NCBI GenBank assembly: GCA_903913315.1
Contig: CAIWKX010000115.1
Coordinates: 1 to 64,000 of the forward strand
DNA from: an uncultured Bacteroidota bacterium
GTDB taxonomy: Bacteria; Bacteroidota; Bacteroidia; Flavobacteriales; Flavobacteriaceae
Direction of reading: 5' to 3'
DNA: 64,000 bases
A model generated the notes under the pieces. It did not search any database. It was not told where the DNA came from and saw only the letters and a program-made list of their open reading frames with translations. Position numbers and translations under genes: made by a program. Shown here one piece after another: positions 53,867 to 62,008 of this stretch (positions are counted from its first letter, which is position 1; each line of letters begins with the position of its first letter).

Positions 53867-54643
53867 TTTTTTAAAAAACTCCACCAACGCTTTCATCAAT
53901 TGATTTTTATTTTCAATATGGCTCATGTGTCCATCAGGAAATGAGGTGAGTTTTACTTTCGTGCCTTCTATTTGTTCCAGATTGTCTTCATAAATTAGGA
54001 CACCGTCTTTTTTTCCTAAAATCAACTGAATTGGATAAGGAGCAAAGTGCAAAATCACTTCTCTATCATTTCTAATTTTCATGCCCTCAAGTGAGGCAAC
54101 GATTCCTTGCAAGGGTGTTTTTAACGCTTCTATTTTAACCTTTTCTATTTGTTCTGCCAAGCGTTCTCGGTTGTTTTCACTGAATAAATTGGCAATACTC
54201 ATGCGCACAAAAGCTGTATAATTTTGCTTTACGGCTACAATGGCTCGGTCGCGATTGATTTTGCGTTCGTCGCTATCGGCGCGAGAAGTCGAGTTCAGTA
54301 GTACCAATCCTTTCATGTTATCGGGATACAATTCGGCGAAAGCCAATGCTACATACCCCCCCATAGAATGTCCTACCAAAATAGCTTTTCTAATTTTTAA
54401 TTCGTGCAACACATGATGCACCATATCGGCTTGGTCTTCCATCGAATGAACATAACCCAAGCAATCGGTTTGACCATGGCCTAACAAATCGATGGCAATC
54501 ACGCGATACTTTTTAGAAAATTCCGGTACAAAAGCATCCCACATTGATTGATTTTCCAAAAAACCATGTAACAGCACTACTGCCGTGCCTTTTCCTTGCT
54601 CGGTATAAGAGATTTTAGTGTTTTTGAAAGTGGTTGTTTTCAT
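53861..54643 (-). CDS. Alpha/beta-fold hydrolase
   Basis: The protein of 260 residues has the oxyanion motif LLHGFLENQSMWD, the nucleophile elbow LVGHSMGGYVALA and the catalytic histidine in PDGHMSHIENKNQL. It looks like an esterase of the YbfF or MenH-like group; substrate unknown. The ATG at 54643 (MKTTTFKNTKISYTEQGKG) was chosen over 54712 because a minus-strand promoter element (TATTTTTG, 54658-54665) lies just upstream of it and the extra N-terminus is not family-like. Confidence 0.88.
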   Translation of the reverse strand: MKTTTFKNTKISYTEQGKGTAVVLLHGFLENQSMWDAFVPEFSKKYRVIAIDLLGHGQTDCLGYVHSMEDQADMVHHVLHELKIRKAILVGHSMGGYVALAFAELYPDNMKGLVLLNSTSRADSDERKINRDRAIVAVKQNYTAFVRMSIANLFSENNRERLAEQIEKVKIEALKTPLQGIVASLEGMKIRNDREVILHFAPYPIQLILGKKDGVLIYEDNLEQIEGTKVKLTSFPDGHMSHIENKNQLMKALVEFFKKC

Positions 54644-54657
54644 AAAAATAAGCTCTG

Positions 54658-54665
54658 CAAAAATA
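54658..54665 (-). promoter_or_regulatory. Promoter -7 element of the hydrolase gene
   Basis: On the minus strand it reads TATTTTTG, 14 bp before the ATG at 54643, implying a leader of only about 8 nt. Confidence 0.5.
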
Positions 54666-54739
54666 GTTTTTGTTTTGAAATGATGGTTATCCATTTTTAA
54701 ATTAATAAGCACAATTTATGAACATCATTTTTAAAATTT

Positions 54740-54928
54740 GACACTAAAAGCATTATAATTGATACTAAAAGCATTAAAATTGATGCTAAAAGTATTAATA
54801 TTGATGTTAAAAACATCTAAATTGACATTAAAAGCTTTAAAAATGATGATAAAAGCATCAACAATAAAGATAAAAGCATCAATAATAAAGATAAAAACAT
54901 CATAAATGATTATAAAAGCATCATTTTT
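54740..54928. repeat. Second intergenic tandem array, nine 21-bp units with phased A tracts
   Basis: Units of exactly 21 bp start at 54740, 54761, 54782, 54803, 54824, 54845, 54866, 54887 and 54908. The approximate consensus is GATGCTAAAAGCATCAAAATT. Each contains TAAAAR in the centre of a GATG...CATC dyad (unit four is GATGTTAAAAACATC), and many have a second A tract about 10 bp on. Copies are diverged, so this is an older array than the 11-bp one. No homology in sequence to the 13.4-kb array, but the same unit length and number. Confidence 0.9.
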
Positions 54929-54971
54929 AAAATATATTGCTTATTTTTATACTTTCTAAATTTAAAAAGCG

Positions 54972-55322
54972 ATGATAAAAAGTAAGAACAACATTAATAC
55001 AGGTGCTCTTTTGGAGACTTATGTTTATAAAAATAAAATTACTAAAACTGATTTAGGTCTTGCCATAGGTAGAAACGGACTTGCCATTTTGCAATACATG
55101 CGAAATGACAGTATTCAAACGGGGATTTTGCTTGATATTTGTTATGCTGTGAAACACAATTTTTTTAAAGATATTGCCAATCAATTGCCCGATGATTTCA
55201 CCACAACAAATCCTGCCGACAAGAGTTTGATTTCTGAAAAAGACCAACTCATTGCGGAGCTTCAAGAAGAAGTCAAGGTATTGAAGATTCAAAATGAGGT
55301 GTTGATGAAGAAGAAGAAGTAG
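54972..55322 (+). CDS. Small HTH-like protein with C-terminal coiled coil
   Basis: The 116-residue protein has an N-terminal helical region (residues 10-70; LLETYVYKNKITKTDLGLAIGRNGLAILQYMRNDSIQTGILLDICYAV) that resembles a Cro/XRE helix-turn-helix. Its C-terminal 30 residues (ISEKDQLIAELQEEVKVLKIQNEVLMKKKK) are a plain coiled coil, suggesting a dimer. It directly follows the 21-bp array. DNA binding is inferred; no regulator family is claimed. The gene is convergent with the NYN RNase operon and shares a terminator region with it. Confidence 0.7.
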   Translation: MIKSKNNINTGALLETYVYKNKITKTDLGLAIGRNGLAILQYMRNDSIQTGILLDICYAVKHNFFKDIANQLPDDFTTTNPADKSLISEKDQLIAELQEEVKVLKIQNEVLMKKKK

Positions 55323-55410
55323 GTTTTGGGTTTTTTGAACCACAAAAGACAGTATTTAATGCTCAGTATCGAGTGTTCAGTTGATTCTAATAAGGGAAAT
55401 TTTATAAAAC

Positions 55411-55450
55411 AAAAAGGCACAGAAGCAAAAAACTTTTGTGCCTTTTTTTG
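55411..55450. terminator. Terminator between the HTH and NYN genes
   Basis: AAAAAGGCACAGAAG/CTTTTGTGCCTTTTT, one mismatch, 7-base loop, with A/T tracts on both sides. Outside it the region is bounded by ACCACAAAA (55340-55348) and TTTTTGTGGTT, another small inverted repeat. Confidence 0.83.
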
Positions 55451-55463
55451 TGGTTTATGAAAA

Positions 55464-56828
55464 TTATTTAATATCGGGCATAAAGACCCCTTCTTCGGTA
55501 ATCATAAACGTGAGTCGGTAGTAATCAATGTTTACCGCTACCCAAGGGTCGGTCATTTTGTATTGTTTAAACGCATCATTACTCAACAGCAAACAATGTT
55601 TTCTTTTTACATGGTCAATAAGATACACATCGGCTTCAACACCAGCAGGCGCAATGAGGTATTTGGCCTCATCATTTAGTTGGGGTAGTTTGTCTAAATC
55701 AATTAATTTGTGTCGAAGGGAGGCATCGGCAATGATTAATATATCACTAAATCCTTTGGTTTTTAGAAATCGAACCATTTTTATTAAATTGGCAATCGAC
55801 GGTTTTTCAGGAACACCATTTTGGCTATTGTGTGCTACATTGCTTCCGTCAATCACGATGCTTCTGTTCTGTAATTGATAGATTTCCAAAAACTCACCAT
55901 CCGTATCATAGTGCCCAAATTGAGCGGCTTCGGAATTGGTTTCAAGGAATGAAATATAGTCTTTGTTCTTTTTTAAAGAGGTTTTAAACCAATCAAATAG
56001 TTTTCCGTCCTTCGTTTTATATTGGCTAAGAGTTTGCTCTAATAGTATTTTTAATTTGGTTACGCCTATTTTTTTACCTTGTTCCAATTTGCTTAAAAGT
56101 AGTAATAACAGACTTTGATCATGGGGCAAATCGGGAGAAGACATCTCCAAATTGTGTTTATCGATATATTCTAAATACGTTTTTACCTTTTCTTCTTTGG
56201 CTTTTTGGTACTCCGAAAAGTTAGGAAATCCATTAACAAGAGCATCTTTATAATCCTTATTCATTTCAAATCCTTTTTCCTTTGCTGATTTATATTCTTC
56301 CACATTAGTAAAGCCTCCTACAAGGCTTTTCAGGGCTTGATTGTAATCTTCAAATTGATTTTCGATTACATAATTATACAGTTCTAGAGCATTTTGGAAG
56401 GGCTGGAAGGCAACATTTGCTTTTTGAATTGCTACAAAATCAGTTTTGTATTGTTCAAATCCAATCAAATAACCTTCGCTTTCTATTTTTTCAAGTTTTT
56501 CTTTGTCTTGAATACCAAATTTGGTTTTCATTTCATAGAGTTCATAGTTGCAAAGGCCTTCTTTTTTGGCATTATAAAAGTCGGTTGCTGAAGGAAATTT
56601 ATTTAGAAAAGCTGTTTTTGCGTCTTCTAAAGTTTCATATCCATTGGAATGAATCTGTAAAATGAATTGATGCGACAACACTCCAAATTTTGTAGCATTA
56701 TCAAAAATAAAAACTTCTTTGACATTGTGTTGTTCTATGTATTTGCATAAGTCTACTACATTTTCGAGTTCGATAATTGCGGTGTTTTGAACTTTGGCTT
56801 TGATGTAATTAATTTGGTTTGGCTTCAT
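55464..56828 (-). CDS. Zc3h12a-type NYN ribonuclease with N-terminal repeat region
   Basis: The C-terminal 145 residues of this 454-residue protein form a PIN-like NYN domain. Its acidic residues lie in SIVIDGSNVAHNSQNG, DILIIADASLRHK, GVEADVYLIDHVKRK and LLLSNDAFKQYK. These match bacterial relatives of the Regnase-1 (Zc3h12a) RNase. The first 260 residues hold divergent repeats with the pattern aromatic-x2-A-x3-GF (for example TNVEEYKSAKEKGF, KDYKDALVNGF, PNFSEYQKAKEE), probably a binding platform. No zinc finger is present. It is the last gene of a minus-strand operon, 12 bp after an unrecognised gene. RNA or defence role is inferred. Confidence 0.82.
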   Translation of the reverse strand: MKPNQINYIKAKVQNTAIIELENVVDLCKYIEQHNVKEVFIFDNATKFGVLSHQFILQIHSNGYETLEDAKTAFLNKFPSATDFYNAKKEGLCNYELYEMKTKFGIQDKEKLEKIESEGYLIGFEQYKTDFVAIQKANVAFQPFQNALELYNYVIENQFEDYNQALKSLVGGFTNVEEYKSAKEKGFEMNKDYKDALVNGFPNFSEYQKAKEEKVKTYLEYIDKHNLEMSSPDLPHDQSLLLLLLSKLEQGKKIGVTKLKILLEQTLSQYKTKDGKLFDWFKTSLKKNKDYISFLETNSEAAQFGHYDTDGEFLEIYQLQNRSIVIDGSNVAHNSQNGVPEKPSIANLIKMVRFLKTKGFSDILIIADASLRHKLIDLDKLPQLNDEAKYLIAPAGVEADVYLIDHVKRKHCLLLSNDAFKQYKMTDPWVAVNIDYYRLTFMITEEGVFMPDIK

Positions 56829-56840
56829 ATAAATAATTGT

Positions 56841-57971
56841 TTAGTCTAAAGATATGGTTTTCCTAACGGAGATGATTTCGGTTTCTACAGCGGGTTTATT
56901 AATAAAATCATGATTTTTTTCAAGACATTCGTAGAGAATAACGGGCCACCTTCCCTCAAATTTTGCTGGTTGCTCTTTTTTTGCTGTTACTAAAGCGTCA
57001 TAAGTATCTTGATTGATCGTTTTACTTTTTAAATAAAGCTCCCAAATTTTTTCAATTGGAGCTTCTCCAATAAGTAATTGGGATTGAAACTGATTAAAAG
57101 AAGTTGCAGCACTATTTTGTAAAACGGCGCTTTCTAAAGGTAAATTTTTGGTAGAGGGCAACCAGTTTTTAATGTTTTTTCTAAAGAATTCTAATCCTTT
57201 ATTAGAATTCGGGTTGTCATAACATACTTTAGCCCATTGTTCAATTTTTTCTCTAAATTCTCTTGCGGGCTCGTTAAGTTGCGTTCTAGCAATATTGAGT
57301 TCTATGTCTGTAAAAGCGTTGAGAAATGGGAAAACACAACTTTCATCTGCATAAAAATTATCTAGCATTTCCGCTTCTTTACTCTCTGATTCATGAAATG
57401 CAAAAGGAAGAATTTTATTATTTTCTATGTCTTGAAAAGTGATGAAAAATAAAGGCATTCCTTTTTCAGAATCGGGCAATAATAATTGAAAAATTTTAGT
57501 GTTCGTTAAAATTTTAGGATCAATTTTTAGATCTTTTTCAATCCCAGAATAGTAGTAATAAAAATGGTCATCATTCAACAGTTTATTAAAGGTGCGAATG
57601 CCATATTGCTCTTCAAAAGCATTAAAAATTCTTTGAGATTCACCTTCAAAAAAAACGAGTAACGATGATTTTATTTTATTGATTCCAACAATAATTTGTG
57701 CGTTTTTATTTTTTATTTTAGAAAGACCTTTAAAGGTATCCACTCCTTTTTTATAAAGTTCATAATCGGGCGAGCTTTTAGTAATGTCCAATAAAAATCT
57801 CATTTTGGATTCAAAAGTAAAGTCTTTTGATTCTTCTTCAAGAAGATATATAGCCTTACCAATATTAGCACTTACTACATTTATATTTAAAATATAAGCA
57901 ATTCTGATGGATGCCTTGTATCCAAAAGTTAATAAGTTATCTCCTAAAACATTCAAAACTAACCATCTCAT
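56841..57971 (-). CDS. Protein of unknown function, operon partner of the NYN RNase
   Basis: I do not recognise this 376-residue protein. It has no signal peptide or obvious membrane segment; the composition is mixed charged and aromatic (an unusual DDHFYYYYSG near residue 135). The N-terminus has alternating hydrophobic strands (RIAYILNINVVSANIGKAIYLLEE). The C-terminal third looks helical. The 12-bp gaps on both sides, to pepP and to the NYN RNase, support expression in one operon. Codon use looks like that of its neighbours. It might be a substrate-recognition or regulatory partner of the RNase; this is context only. Confidence 0.72.
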   Translation of the reverse strand: MRWLVLNVLGDNLLTFGYKASIRIAYILNINVVSANIGKAIYLLEEESKDFTFESKMRFLLDITKSSPDYELYKKGVDTFKGLSKIKNKNAQIIVGINKIKSSLLVFFEGESQRIFNAFEEQYGIRTFNKLLNDDHFYYYYSGIEKDLKIDPKILTNTKIFQLLLPDSEKGMPLFFITFQDIENNKILPFAFHESESKEAEMLDNFYADESCVFPFLNAFTDIELNIARTQLNEPAREFREKIEQWAKVCYDNPNSNKGLEFFRKNIKNWLPSTKNLPLESAVLQNSAATSFNQFQSQLLIGEAPIEKIWELYLKSKTINQDTYDALVTAKKEQPAKFEGRWPVILYECLEKNHDFINKPAVETEIISVRKTISLD

Positions 57972-57983
57972 ACCCTATAAAAA

Positions 57984-59276
57984 TTAACTGTTCATAATTG
58001 ATTCAATTTCTTCTACTTCAATAGGAATACTGCGCATCAAGTTGAATGGTTCTCCTTTTGCTTGAATTACTACGTCGTCTTCAATGCGAATTCCGAAACC
58101 TTCAGCGGGAATGTAGATTCCTGGTTCCACGGTGAATACCATATTGGCTTGCATTGGTTCGTGTAATAATCCGTAGTCGTGTGTATCTAATCCCATGTGG
58201 TGAGAGGTTCCGTGCATGAAATATTTTTTATAAGCTGGCCAATCTGGATTTTCATTTTGCACATCGGCTTTGTCAATCAATCCTAAACCTAAAAGTTCAG
58301 AAGTCATTACTTTACCAACTTCTACATGATATTGCTTCCATAATGTTCCTGGAACTAACATTTTTGTAGCCTCATTTTTTACCCGTAAAACCGCATTATA
58401 CACTTCTTTTTGTCGATTAGAAAAACGTCCTGAAACCGGAACCATCCTCGTCATATCACTGGAATAATTGGCATATTCAGCACCAACATCCAACAAAATC
58501 AAATCGCCTGCTTTACATTGTTGGTTGTTTTCTATGTAATGCAATACATTGGCATTATTTCCTGACGCTATGATGGGTGTATAAGCAAAACCCTTAGAAC
58601 GATTTCTTAGAAATTCATGCGCAAATTCAGCTTCAATTTCATATTCCATTACGCCTGGTTTTACAAATGATAAGGCTCTGCGATAGCCTTTTTCAGTAAT
58701 ATTGCATGCTTCTTGAATCAAATCTAATTCTTCGCTTTCTTTTATGGAACGCAATCGTTGCAAAATAGGATTTGACTTTTCAACTTTATGAGCTGGATAA
58801 TTTTCTTTCCACCATTTGATAAAACGCGCTTCACGAGTTTCGGTTTCAATGGTTGCACGGTAATGCTCGTTTGTATTGATATACATCGTTTCGGCATACG
58901 TCATTACTTCTTTCAAAGTCTTAGGAAAATCTTGCAACCAAATCACAGTTTTTATCCCTGAAACTTCAAAAGCTCTTTCTTTTGTTAGTTTTTCACCTTC
59001 CCAAATGGCAATGTGTTCGTTGGTTTCTTTAAGAAAAAGAATTTCTTTTAAATTGTCATAAGGAGCATCTGGAAAAAGCAATAAAATACTTTCTTCTTGA
59101 TCCACTCCTGATAAATAAAAAATATCGCGGTGTTGTGCAAAAGGCAGCGTAGAATCGGCAGAAACAGGGTAAATATCGTTTGAATTAAAAACAGCAATAC
59201 TATTCGGTTTCATTTGTGCTGTAAATTTAGCTCTGTTTTTTATAAACAAGTCACGGTCAATTTGATGGTATTTCAT
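57984..59276 (-). CDS. pepP: Xaa-Pro aminopeptidase (aminopeptidase P)
   Basis: It removes N-terminal residues followed by proline. The 430-residue M24 enzyme has an N-terminal aminopeptidase P domain (SIAVFNSNDIYPVSADSTLPFAQHRDIFYLSG) and a pita-bread catalytic domain. The metal ligands are in ILLDVGAEYANYSSDMTR, HGTSHHMGLDTHD, FTVEPGIYIP and GIRIEDDVVI. A minus-strand TATTTTTG element (59299-59306) lies 22 bp upstream. The two genes downstream follow with 12-bp gaps. Confidence 0.95.
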   Translation of the reverse strand: MKYHQIDRDLFIKNRAKFTAQMKPNSIAVFNSNDIYPVSADSTLPFAQHRDIFYLSGVDQEESILLLFPDAPYDNLKEILFLKETNEHIAIWEGEKLTKERAFEVSGIKTVIWLQDFPKTLKEVMTYAETMYINTNEHYRATIETETREARFIKWWKENYPAHKVEKSNPILQRLRSIKESEELDLIQEACNITEKGYRRALSFVKPGVMEYEIEAEFAHEFLRNRSKGFAYTPIIASGNNANVLHYIENNQQCKAGDLILLDVGAEYANYSSDMTRMVPVSGRFSNRQKEVYNAVLRVKNEATKMLVPGTLWKQYHVEVGKVMTSELLGLGLIDKADVQNENPDWPAYKKYFMHGTSHHMGLDTHDYGLLHEPMQANMVFTVEPGIYIPAEGFGIRIEDDVVIQAKGEPFNLMRSIPIEVEEIESIMNS

Positions 59277-59298
59277 AATATTAAAATGTTTGTTATTC

Positions 59299-59306
59299 CA
59301 AAAATA
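59299..59306 (-). promoter_or_regulatory. Promoter -7 element of the pepP operon
   Basis: Minus-strand TATTTTTG, 22 bp before the pepP ATG. It would drive pepP, the unknown gene and the NYN RNase gene. Confidence 0.5.
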
Positions 59307-59378
59307 GAAAGAATATGGTTATCGGTTTAATAAATTTTGAAAAATTTATAAAAATCATTATTTTTATAAAAAAAACAC

Positions 59379-60230
59379 ATGAAAATTAAATTTATAGCTT
59401 GTTTCTTTCTTTTGAGCCACTTGGTTGATGCTCAAGACAAAAACGCCTATCAGTTATATAATAGTAAAGGTAAAAAAGTGCCCTATTCAAAAGTAATTAA
59501 ATCAGCCAAAGCCACACAAATAGTGCTTTTTGGAGAATTTCATAACAATCCTATATCGCATTGGTTGGAATTAGAAATGACTAAAGATATTGCCCAAAAA
59601 AAATCGATTGTTCAAGGTGCAGAAATGTTTGAAGCAGACAACCAAGAACAATTGAATCAATATTTAAGTGGAGAAATTGATCAAAAGAAGTTAGATTCTA
59701 CAGCTCGACTTTGGAAAAATTATAAAACCGATTACAAACCCTTGGTTGATTTTGCCAAAGCCAACAAAAATCCTTTTGTAGCTACTAATATTCCAAGAAA
59801 GTATGCTGCTTTAGTCTCAAAAAATGGATTTGAAGCGCTTGAATCATTAACCATTCAAGAAAAATCATGGATGGCACCGTTGCCTATTCCTTATGATGCT
59901 AATTTACCGGGTTATGTGGACATGCTGAAAATGATGGGTGAACATACAAGTCCCAACATGCCCAAAGCACAAGCTTGTAAGGATGCGACGATGGCTTATT
60001 TTATTTTTAAGAACTTAAAAGAAGATACTGTATTTATACATTATAATGGAAGTTATCATTCTGACAATTTTGAAGGGATCAATTGGTATTTAAAAAAAAA
60101 TAATTTGTCTATTAAAGTGATTACCATTTCGACCGTTGAACAAGAAGATGTGTCAAAATTAGAGCAACAAAATTATAATAAAGCAGATTTTATTCTCGTT
60201 ATAGATAAACATGTAACAAAAACTTATTAA
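59379..60230 (+). CDS. ChaN-like heme-binding/Tiki-superfamily protein
   Basis: A short signal peptide (MKIKFIACFFLLSHLVDAQ) precedes a ChaN-type domain. The characteristic GEFHNNPISHWLELEMTKD lies near residues 52-70, GAEMFEADNQEQLNQYLSG follows, and the C-terminal FIHYNGSYHSDNFEGINWYLKK completes it. ChaN of Campylobacter binds heme and helps iron uptake; no TonB receptor lies next to it here, so an iron role is inferred from family. It has 283 residues. Confidence 0.88.
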   Translation: MKIKFIACFFLLSHLVDAQDKNAYQLYNSKGKKVPYSKVIKSAKATQIVLFGEFHNNPISHWLELEMTKDIAQKKSIVQGAEMFEADNQEQLNQYLSGEIDQKKLDSTARLWKNYKTDYKPLVDFAKANKNPFVATNIPRKYAALVSKNGFEALESLTIQEKSWMAPLPIPYDANLPGYVDMLKMMGEHTSPNMPKAQACKDATMAYFIFKNLKEDTVFIHYNGSYHSDNFEGINWYLKKNNLSIKVITISTVEQEDVSKLEQQNYNKADFILVIDKHVTKTY

Positions 60231-60262
60231 ATTCGCTTCAATTATTCCTGTCAAAACTTTAG

Positions 60263-60270
60263 TACTTTTG
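60263..60270 (+). promoter_or_regulatory. Promoter -7 element of the lipoprotein gene
   Basis: TACTTTTG, 33 bp before the ATG at 60304. Confidence 0.5.
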
Positions 60271-60303
60271 CAAAGTTTGATGAAGTTAAATCAATATCAA
60301 AGT

Positions 60304-61203
60304 ATGAAAAAATTAATAGTAGTATTTATAATCTTGGTAACTAGCGCGACTTTATTTTCTTGTGAAGATTATGATGATAATGCAGTTCCACCCAAATTAA
60401 TTATTAAATTCAAATTTGACCCGACCCAAGCTCGTTTAGATAATTTTGGACAACCTTCAACATTAGCGGCAGGTCATGCTGCACAATCACCAATTTTTAA
60501 TACCATTTCTTCTCACTATATTGAATTTGCACCCAATGAAAATACGCAATTAGGGGCTGGACAAATAGTTTATCATGGAGCAGAAACTACAGCAGGAGGT
60601 GCCAATGCTATAGATTTCAGTCAAGCTAAGATTGTTGCAGAAGGAGAAACATTTCTTGAAATTCCATTGAGTCAATTAGCAGCAGGAACTTATGAATGGA
60701 TTCGAGTATCACTCTCTTATCAAAATTATCAGATTAATATCAGAAAACCGAGTTCTAGTTTAGAGTATCCAGGAACACTAGCTAGTTTTGTTGGATTTAA
60801 CACCTATATCGGAACTAGTTCAATTGGTAATGTCTTCTTTCCAGTTAATGGTAATAAACCACAAGGGTATTGGCAATTCGCTTTAAACGACTATCCTTAT
60901 TCTGATTCTGGTCAAGCTCCAGCAGGAGCAACTACCGTTCCAAATCCTTTGTCAGCTACATCTCCAATTCCTTTAAACTCGTGTGTGGTTACGGGAAAAT
61001 TTTCCACACCTTTAACTATTACTGGAGTTGATAAAAAGAATGTGGTTATAACACTTTCTTTGTCCACTAATAATAGTTTTGAATGGATAGATACCAACGG
61101 AAATGGGAAATATGATCCTTCGGAGGGAGAAAATGTTGTTGATATGGGATTGAGAGGATTAGTTCCTTCGTACACTTATACTAACAGTATTTCTAATCAA
61201 TAA
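60304..61203 (+). CDS. Conserved hypothetical lipoprotein
   Basis: The protein of 299 residues has a lipoprotein signal (MKKLIVVFIILVTSATLFSC, cysteine near residue 20) and then a beta-rich domain of unknown function. The start at 60304 gives this signal; the in-frame ATG at 60268 overlaps the promoter element. A segment DTNGNGKYDPSEGENVVDMG near the C-terminus is like an EF-hand or dockerin-type calcium loop. I do not recognise the family. It probably sits in the outer membrane or periplasm. Confidence 0.75.
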   Translation: MKKLIVVFIILVTSATLFSCEDYDDNAVPPKLIIKFKFDPTQARLDNFGQPSTLAAGHAAQSPIFNTISSHYIEFAPNENTQLGAGQIVYHGAETTAGGANAIDFSQAKIVAEGETFLEIPLSQLAAGTYEWIRVSLSYQNYQINIRKPSSSLEYPGTLASFVGFNTYIGTSSIGNVFFPVNGNKPQGYWQFALNDYPYSDSGQAPAGATTVPNPLSATSPIPLNSCVVTGKFSTPLTITGVDKKNVVITLSLSTNNSFEWIDTNGNGKYDPSEGENVVDMGLRGLVPSYTYTNSISNQ

Positions 61204-61271
61204 ATTATTGACCATCAACAAGTGTTAAACTCACTTTAAACTCATTATAAATTATATCGAAAAGGTTGTAG

Positions 61272-61296
61272 TATATTTGAAATAGCTGTATTTTTG
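61272..61296 (+). promoter_or_regulatory. sdhC promoter region with two candidate -7 elements
   Basis: TATATTTG at 61272-61279 and TATTTTTG at 61289-61296. The second has GTTG at 61264-61267 21 bp upstream, a good -33 distance. An 11-bp-spaced direct repeat TTAAACTCA (61225 and 61236) lies just upstream. Confidence 0.55.
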
Positions 61297-61327
61297 TTTG
61301 ATTTTTTTAAAACAAATTAATACAACT

Positions 61328-61996
61328 ATGGCAAAATCTACATTTTTGAGTTCGTCCATTGCTAGGAAAGTCGCAATGGCACTTTCAGGACTCTTTTTAA
61401 TTACCTTTTTAGCACTTCACTTTTTTATAAATTTAACCTCCGTTTTCAGCGAAAGTGTATTTAATAAATGTTCTCATTTTATGGGATACAATCCATTAAT
61501 TCAGTTCGTTATGCAGCCAGTTTTAGTAGCTGGGGTTGTTTTCCATTTTGTTATGGGAATGGTTTTAGAACTAAAAAACAGAAATGCAAGACCTGTGGCT
61601 TACGCAAAATACAATGGAGCAGCAAATGCTTCTTGGGCTTCTAGAAATATGATTATTTCTGGGCTTGTTGTTTTAGCTTTTCTAGGCTTACACATGTACG
61701 ATTTTTGGTTTCAAGAAATTGTTTACAAATATGTAGATGTAAATTCAGTGGAACCAACAAGATACTATGGAGAATTAGTTGCAAAATTTGAAGATCCTAT
61801 TCGTACAGGTTTGTATTGTATTGCATTTTTATTGCTTTCTTTACATTTATGGCACGGATTCAGTTCTGCTTTTCAATCAGTAGGATTTAATAATAAATTT
61901 TCTAAAAGCATACAAAAACTTGGGTATGCTTTTGCAATTGTAGTTCCTTTTGGATTTATATTTATTGCTTTATTTCATCATTTTTTCAATAATTAA
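61328..61996 (+). CDS. sdhC: Succinate dehydrogenase/fumarate reductase cytochrome b subunit
   Basis: This is the membrane anchor of complex II. The protein of 222 residues has five hydrophobic helices and histidines placed for two b hemes (for example LITFLALHFF, VLVAGVVFHFVMG, VVLAFLGLHMYDF, LLSLHLWHGFSS). This is the single-subunit diheme type found in Bacteroidota and in Wolinella FrdC, so no sdhD is expected. The ATG at 61328 was chosen because MAKSTFLSSSIARKVAMALSG is the conserved start. sdhA follows after 12 bp. Confidence 0.95.
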   Translation: MAKSTFLSSSIARKVAMALSGLFLITFLALHFFINLTSVFSESVFNKCSHFMGYNPLIQFVMQPVLVAGVVFHFVMGMVLELKNRNARPVAYAKYNGAANASWASRNMIISGLVVLAFLGLHMYDFWFQEIVYKYVDVNSVEPTRYYGELVAKFEDPIRTGLYCIAFLLLSLHLWHGFSSAFQSVGFNNKFSKSIQKLGYAFAIVVPFGFIFIALFHHFFNN

Positions 61997-62008
61997 TTTT
62001 CATAGCTA

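Noticed and set aside
54972-57971. Classical toxin-antitoxin pair of the HTH gene and the NYN RNase
   Set aside because: The genes are convergent and separated by a terminator, not one operon, and the RNase is much larger than usual toxins. No direct evidence of toxicity.
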